DNA of 64,000 nt from Gracilaria domingensis (lineage: Eukaryota > Rhodophyta > Florideophyceae > Gracilariales > Gracilariaceae). Below the pieces are notes generated by a model. The model had not been told where the DNA came from. It was given only the letters and a program-made list of their open reading frames with translations, and made no database searches. Position 1 is the first letter of the stretch; each line of letters starts with the position of its first letter. The stretch is taken from positions 124,001-188,000 of the forward strand of contig VCMS01000025.1 of assembly GCA_022539475.1 (NCBI GenBank). Reading direction: 5' to 3'. A program made the position numbers and the translations under genes. Shown here piece after piece: positions 59,671 to 64,000 of this stretch.

Positions 59671-60804
59671 TCACAGTGCAGTACGACGCCGCTTGGCGGC
59701 ATGTTCTTCGTCCATCTTGTCTTCCAGTTCTAACCTTTCGCCAAGATTGTCCTCACCCAGTAGTTTGTCCATTTCTTGCTGTGCAATGATAGATCGGACA
59801 AACTGCGGGTTTGCAGCTTCCATCTTCCGAATCCAGTCCTGGAGCTTCGACAGTTGCTTTGTTTCGTCTGGGCTCATCTTGCGGCCAGTGTCAATATGAT
59901 GAGCATTTCTCAGTTCAGAGAGCTCTTTGCGATACGCATTACGTTCTGCCTCCATGCGATTGAGTCTTGATTCAAGTTCAGTTTGATACCTTAACACCTT
60001 TGCTCTTGAGGCAGCAGCGGAGGCACGATTGGCCCTCTCCCTCTCCTTTTGCTTGATAGCCTTGCCGACGATCTCCTTGGCCAATCCCTCATACTGAGCC
60101 TGATCATTGCGAATGGAACAGAGAGCCTGCTCTGCGATCTTTTCGCTTTTGACGCGGTTGAATACCTCATTGGCGGCCATCATGGCCTCGGCGACCTCAA
60201 CGAGCGGAGTCTCGTCATTCTGGCGGGCCAGGACGGCTTCATCGTCCTTGACGAGCGGGTGCTGCTGATCGGGCACGGCTTGAACGGCGGGCATGTTGGG
60301 CGGCATGGCGGCTGGCAAACTCATACTGACGTTGGGAATGCTAACGTTAGGCATGGCAACCGGCGCCATGCTAACCGACGGCATGCTGACGGGGACGGCC
60401 ATGGGGTTGACAGACATGTGCATGGCCTCGGAGGTCTGGACGTCGGCGGAGGCGGCGGCGGACATGTCGGCCATGTGCTGCTGGGTGGGCGGCTGGCCGT
60501 CGGGGGCGCCGTTCTCGTGGTGGGGGTGGTGATGGGGGTGCGGGGCGTCGGCGGCGGTCTGGCCTACCTCGTGCGCGCCATGGTCGGGTGCGGCTTGCAT
60601 CTGATCGGCGACGTGGGGGGCATCGGGCACGTGGGACGGAGCGGGACCATCGGTGTCGGGGACGTTGGGGGTGGCGACGGAGGCGACGAGCGCCTCCTTG
60701 GCGGCTTCCTCGGTCAACAGCGCTGCGGAGGGGACGTGGTCGTCGCCGGGTCTGGTGGCATCGGCGAGCGCGGAGGTGTCTGTGGCGACCACGGTGTCGG
60801 GCAT
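59671..60804 (-). CDS. bZIP transcription factor
   Basis: 377 aa from ATG 60804. Sequence-specific DNA binding as a dimer. The basic region KQKERERANRASAAASRAK (about residues 245-265) has the N-x7-R signature. It is followed by a leucine-zipper helix with heptads through VLRYQTELESRLNRMEAERN and further amphipathic helix to about residue 300. The N-terminal half is Ala/Pro/Met/His-rich with Met-Pro-Ser-Val-like repeats (VSMPSVSMAPVAMPNVS) and a His-rich patch (HPHHHPHHENG), as in many activators. A basic cluster ending AKRRRTAL is a likely nuclear signal. Upstream frame to 61152 lacks an ATG and is GC-driven. Divergent with TFIIS. Confidence 0.82.
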   Translation of the reverse strand: MPDTVVATDTSALADATRPGDDHVPSAALLTEEAAKEALVASVATPNVPDTDGPAPSHVPDAPHVADQMQAAPDHGAHEVGQTAADAPHPHHHPHHENGAPDGQPPTQQHMADMSAAASADVQTSEAMHMSVNPMAVPVSMPSVSMAPVAMPNVSIPNVSMSLPAAMPPNMPAVQAVPDQQHPLVKDDEAVLARQNDETPLVEVAEAMMAANEVFNRVKSEKIAEQALCSIRNDQAQYEGLAKEIVGKAIKQKERERANRASAAASRAKVLRYQTELESRLNRMEAERNAYRKELSELRNAHHIDTGRKMSPDETKQLSKLQDWIRKMEAANPQFVRSIIAQQEMDKLLGEDNLGERLELEDKMDEEHAAKRRRTAL

Positions 60805-61434
60805 GATGAAGTTGAGCGGGAGGAAGAAGACGGGAGCGAGGAAGACAAGCTTCTCTTGAGGGACGACAGGCTGTCCCCGTTGGCAGCGTGTCCACGGCGG
60901 GGGAGCGGGTTGCGTGAAGACGAAGGGGAAGGGCGCGGCGTCGACGCGGGTGCGGGCGGCGGCGCGGGGCGAAGGCAGTGTGCGCCTTTTATGGCTGTGA
61001 CAGTTGTCCAGGGCGTGCGATTGTCCGCGCGACGCGCGCGGCGGCGACGTGTGCACGACGCGCCTACGCGCGCGGGCGCCGCCGCCGAGCGCGCGCCGCG
61101 CCCGAATTCGAAAAACGGACACGCAGCTGGCGTCGCCGCGCGGGCTGGCCAATCGGCGCGCGTTGCGTCAGCCGCCTGTAAGCGCGCCTTGCGCACGCTT
61201 CCAGAAACGCGCGACGCGCGAAACGCGCCAAGCGCGTGTTTCGTCATTGCTGCGCCGCGCCGGGCGCAATGTTTTCAACCGTCTTGTGCTTCCCTCCAAA
61301 AGCGGCCGCAACAGGCCGCGAGCGCCGCGCACCGCAACGCGCAGGTTCCCCGTCCCGCTTCGGCGCTGACCGCATCTTGAGCAACAGAGCGAGAGAGCGA
61401 GCGAGCGCGCGCGCGTCCCGCGTCCCCGCGCGAG
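60805..61434. promoter_or_regulatory. GC-rich divergent promoter (bZIP / TFIIS)
   Basis: 630 bases of GC-rich DNA between two ATGs; open frames on both strands are compositional. The TFIIS leader contains GAGAGCGAGCGAGCGCGCG repeats just before the ATG. Confidence 0.5.
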
Positions 61435-62109
61435 ATGGCGGACCTCAAGAAGAAGCTCTCAGCTGCCAAGACCATCGACAAGAAGGCCAGAACCGCCACC
61501 ACCCCTCGCAAGCAGATCTCCCTCGCCGACGCGGGCAAGCCCCCGTCCTCCTTCCCCAAGTCGGTCGGAGCCTCGGACGACGCCAAGGAGTTCGACGTCA
61601 AGCATCCCACGGGCGACAAGATGCGCGACAAGGTGCGCTCCTTGCTGGCAGACTCTCTCTTCAAGAAGGACGAGCATCACGTCACGTCCAAGGACGAAGC
61701 AAGCGTCGTTGCGTACGCTGTCGAACAGGCCATGTATGACAAGTTTGACGGAAAGGGCCAGTCGTACAAGCAGAAGTATCGCAGTCTCAGTTTCAATTTC
61801 AAGGATCCCAAGAATAGCAAGTTGCGAGCCGCCGTGCTGTTGCGCGATATTTTGCCCTCGGAGCTCATGGATATGAGCAGCTCAGATCTCGCCAACGACG
61901 ATCTAAGGAAGAGAAGGGCCGAGGTGCGAGAGAAGATGACCCGTGATGCCATGCCCTACACTCAGCAGGAAGCTTCCACCGACAGATTTAAGTGTGGAAA
62001 GTGCAAACAAAGGAAGTGTACATATTATCAAATGCAGACGCGATCAGCGGATGAACCGCTCACTACCTTTGTCACATGCGTAAATTGCAACAACCGCTGG
62101 AGGTTCTAA
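61435..62109 (+). CDS. TFIIS: TFIIS-type transcription elongation factor, short form
   Basis: 224 aa, ATG 61435. TFIIS makes stalled RNA polymerase II cleave its transcript. A basic N-terminus is followed by domain II (about 55-170: DKMRDKVRSLLADSL, KYRSLSFNFKDPKN, LRAAVLLRDILPSEL) and the zinc ribbon (about 185-224: FKCGKCKQRKCTYY ... CVNCNNRWRF). The catalytic acidic pair is present in RSADEP. The N-terminal LW domain (domain I) of ordinary TFIIS (about 300 aa) is absent. Domains II and III suffice for cleavage, so the protein should be active. Pol I/III subunits with a similar ribbon are much shorter. Confidence 0.9.
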   Translation: MADLKKKLSAAKTIDKKARTATTPRKQISLADAGKPPSSFPKSVGASDDAKEFDVKHPTGDKMRDKVRSLLADSLFKKDEHHVTSKDEASVVAYAVEQAMYDKFDGKGQSYKQKYRSLSFNFKDPKNSKLRAAVLLRDILPSELMDMSSSDLANDDLRKRRAEVREKMTRDAMPYTQQEASTDRFKCGKCKQRKCTYYQMQTRSADEPLTTFVTCVNCNNRWRF

Positions 62110-62231
62110 ATAACGTGCACATAGTACGACGACTGTACAAAAACCATTGCGCCGGACGCCAGTTTGTAATTTGTAAAGTATACACGCGAGCTGCCGTTTA
62201 CTTACCTTCGCTTTACAAGTTCAACTATCCA

Positions 62232-63215
62232 TCAACTTGCTTCCAATCTGTCACGGAGTTCGTACAGTCTGAGTCTCGTCTCCTCGTTTACAGTCGACAT
62301 GAGCATGTTCGCCCTCATAGAATTCCCGTCAACTTCTGCTAGCTTTTCTCTGGTTTCTCGCCGCGCGCGTTTTATCTCTTGAATAAATAAGTTGGAAGTC
62401 ATTACATGCGCCCCTTTTCCTTGTGAAAAGTTAAGTTGTGCAATGTCACTAGTGGCCGCCCATACTTGTCGACGCCCGCTTTCACATAGTTCGAATACGG
62501 AGCGTTCGATATATGAGTCTGCATTTTCGTTGCCTGTAAAGATTACAGTAACCCTCTCTACCGTTTTCTCTTCCTTGGTGTCTTCTGTTGTTCCTTGCGC
62601 GTCGAATACAACGACGCATTCCCATCCTCGCACGTACGAGTACTCAGTAACGTCGTCAACCAAAAGTCTGCGAGCTGTTTCCCAATCGGATCTATCTCGC
62701 CATTTTCGTAGCCGTGGCCACGCGCCAATAACGTTGTACGCGTCAATGAAGATGATGGGATCTTTCGCAATATCATACCTACCGTCTGGTATCTGCGCCT
62801 CAGCCTGAAGTCGCTTACCACTTCGAATGACATCCTCCTTTTTCCGTCGAAATTTGGTGCGAACCACTGGTTTAGACGGTGCAGACGATTCAGTGTTTGC
62901 CTTCGCAATCTGTAATTGCTCTCTGAGACTCAGAGTGGAGCTCTGCAAGTTGACCCGTCGCGGGGGTCTTCCAGGTCCTGAAGGCTGCTCCGAGGAATTA
63001 GCACGGTGCTTACGACGCTTGGACTTCATCACTGGCTGGAAGTTAGTTGAGGTATGTTGTCCGCGAAGCCGATGACAACGCAGGCACAAGTCATCGCCAC
63101 GAAAGGGTCTCAACATGGATGGAGCCATGCTGCGAAGCGATGGTGCAATGAATGTAATTACAGGGGATGAGAACTCATGAGACGAATGCAACCCAAATGG
63201 GACGCATGTTGACAT
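62232..63215 (-). CDS. NYN-domain (YacP-like) RNase, probable plastid protein
   Basis: 327 aa from ATG 63215. NYN/PIN-fold nuclease with the strand motif IIFIDAYNVIGAWPRL (about 150), the acidic residues of VVVFDAQGTTEDT and VIFTGNENADSYIERSV, and the ASDIAQLNF segment, as in YacP/Rae1-type RNases of bacteria and their plastid counterparts. The N-terminal ~140 residues are Ser/Arg/Lys-rich with a CLRCHRL motif and basic runs (KSKRRKHRANSS), partly a targeting region. The C-terminal helix is charged. The start is uncertain because the upstream frame is open without an ATG to 63428. Confidence 0.75.
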   Translation of the reverse strand: MSTCVPFGLHSSHEFSSPVITFIAPSLRSMAPSMLRPFRGDDLCLRCHRLRGQHTSTNFQPVMKSKRRKHRANSSEQPSGPGRPPRRVNLQSSTLSLREQLQIAKANTESSAPSKPVVRTKFRRKKEDVIRSGKRLQAEAQIPDGRYDIAKDPIIFIDAYNVIGAWPRLRKWRDRSDWETARRLLVDDVTEYSYVRGWECVVVFDAQGTTEDTKEEKTVERVTVIFTGNENADSYIERSVFELCESGRRQVWAATSDIAQLNFSQGKGAHVMTSNLFIQEIKRARRETREKLAEVDGNSMRANMLMSTVNEETRLRLYELRDRLEAS

Positions 63216-64000
63216 GCTGTTAAGACGCTTGGAGAAAGAAACCACACCAGAATAGCTTGCATGTAGAGCAACTACCTTAGCATTACAAGGAGCAAGCACC
63301 AAGTTACCGTTTACGACATGCGGAAAACTCCAATCCGGCAGTAATACGACGGTATGATAATAGCTCGTCTTGAAACTGTTCGTCAGATTCGCATTGGGCT
63401 GACCATAGCCTTCTCTGTCCCCCAGCAATCAGGTTTATTCACAAAGATGAAGTTACGGCGGGTGTTGCGGAAAGTTGTGAAGCTCTGGTTCTGGACGGAA
63501 CAAGCATCCTTCAGGCCTGAATCCTTGCCGAATAACAATATGACAAGTGTAACCAGAACGATCTACAACGCCACGATCGATGAAGCCTTGTTCTCTGCCC
63601 CTGATCTTCTGTAAGATAAGATATGCAGTGTCGATTGAGATCTTTTCACCACCTTGGTCAAGGCAGCACTGGTCTGTTCGATGAGAGGTTGTTCAATTTG
63701 ACCTGCGAATTGAAACCGCTCTTGGAGCGGTAACATTGATGCAGGTTCCCGCCTGTGATTAGGAAAATCACACTTCGGGTTCATACGAAACGGGATCTGT
63801 AGTGGGAACCAGAAAACATTACGCAAGGAGCGTAATGTCTGGCTCTATCATCTAATGTTCCCAACCCTTGGAGTAGCTCCCTTCTCTACAACACCACGAG
63901 GCGCAGGGCAACGTGAGGAAGGCTTTCCTTCTAGCCCCCAGTTTTTGATGTAACTCTTCGCTTAGTTACATTCGTTGGTGAAGCTGTCCAGTACCTGAAA
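63216..64000. other. Window end, no gene seen
   Basis: Short frames only (for example 63450-63614 (+), Arg/Lys-rich, unrecognised). Confidence 0.35.

Noticed and set aside
60049-61380. Gly/His/Val-rich plus-strand frame of 443 codons
   Set aside because: Antisense of the bZIP gene and its GC-rich promoter; no motif.

Overview
This window is eukaryotic nuclear DNA. Most coding genes are single open frames. Three genes are visibly interrupted by short GT-AG introns of about 48-88 bases: the ABC ATPase, the DTW-domain gene and RPP30. Nuclear genes for proteins that look plastid-targeted (a TGD3/MlaF-like ABC ATPase, polynucleotide phosphorylase, possibly an HDA14-like deacetylase and a YacP-type NYN protein) stand beside ordinary eukaryotic core genes (MPS1, YAK1, RRN3, SPT3, TFIIS, RPP30). 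Together with the low intron density, a secreted LPMO-like protein and gene clusters separated by repeat-filled gaps, this suggests a photosynthetic eukaryote, most likely a red alga of the florideophyte (Chondrus-like) type. That assignment is inference; no marker gene proves it.

Layout. 1-2.5 kb: 3' part of an MPS1/TTK kinase gene. 2.5-6 kb: repeat land with a nested palindrome, a hAT-like non-autonomous element with 30-bp palindromic satellite units, one small membrane-protein gene and ORF remnants. 6-22 kb: gene-rich island (ABC ATPase, MEP50-like WD40 protein, QueE, PTGES2-like thioredoxin/GST protein, tRNA-Glu, a multipass membrane protein, histone deacetylase, LPMO-like protein, Cys-rich secreted protein, RRN3). 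22-24.5 kb and 26-29.8 kb: repeat-rich gaps around a secreted VWA protein whose frame is broken by one base. 29.8-49.6 kb: the densest island (large helical-repeat protein, lysyl-tRNA synthetase, Tim17/22/23-family protein, DTWD1-like tRNA modification enzyme, SPT3, PNPase, YAK1 kinase, a small unknown gene, Deg protease, RPP30). 49.6-53.7 kb: repeat land again, with a second copy of the hAT-like element and more remnants of the same two ORF families. 53.7-63.2 kb: membrane protein, acidic protein with a predicted acylation signal, bZIP factor, TFIIS and an NYN-domain protein.

The genes do not form a pathway. Several are arranged head to head over short shared promoters (LysRS/Tim17-family, SPT3/PNPase, small ORF/Deg protease, bZIP/TFIIS). 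RNA synthesis and processing is well represented (RRN3, SPT3, TFIIS, RPP30, PNPase, DTW, QueE, LysRS, tRNA-Glu), but this looks like clustering of housekeeping genes rather than an operon-like system. The least explained material is the repeat fraction: two protein-like dispersed ORF families in many decayed copies, and the palindrome-filled element. A cluster of poly-C leaders immediately 5' of start codons in the very GC-rich 44.7-46.4 kb block also stands out.

Start codons were chosen as the first in-frame ATG that suits the family or the targeting signal; nothing here was checked against transcripts or databases.
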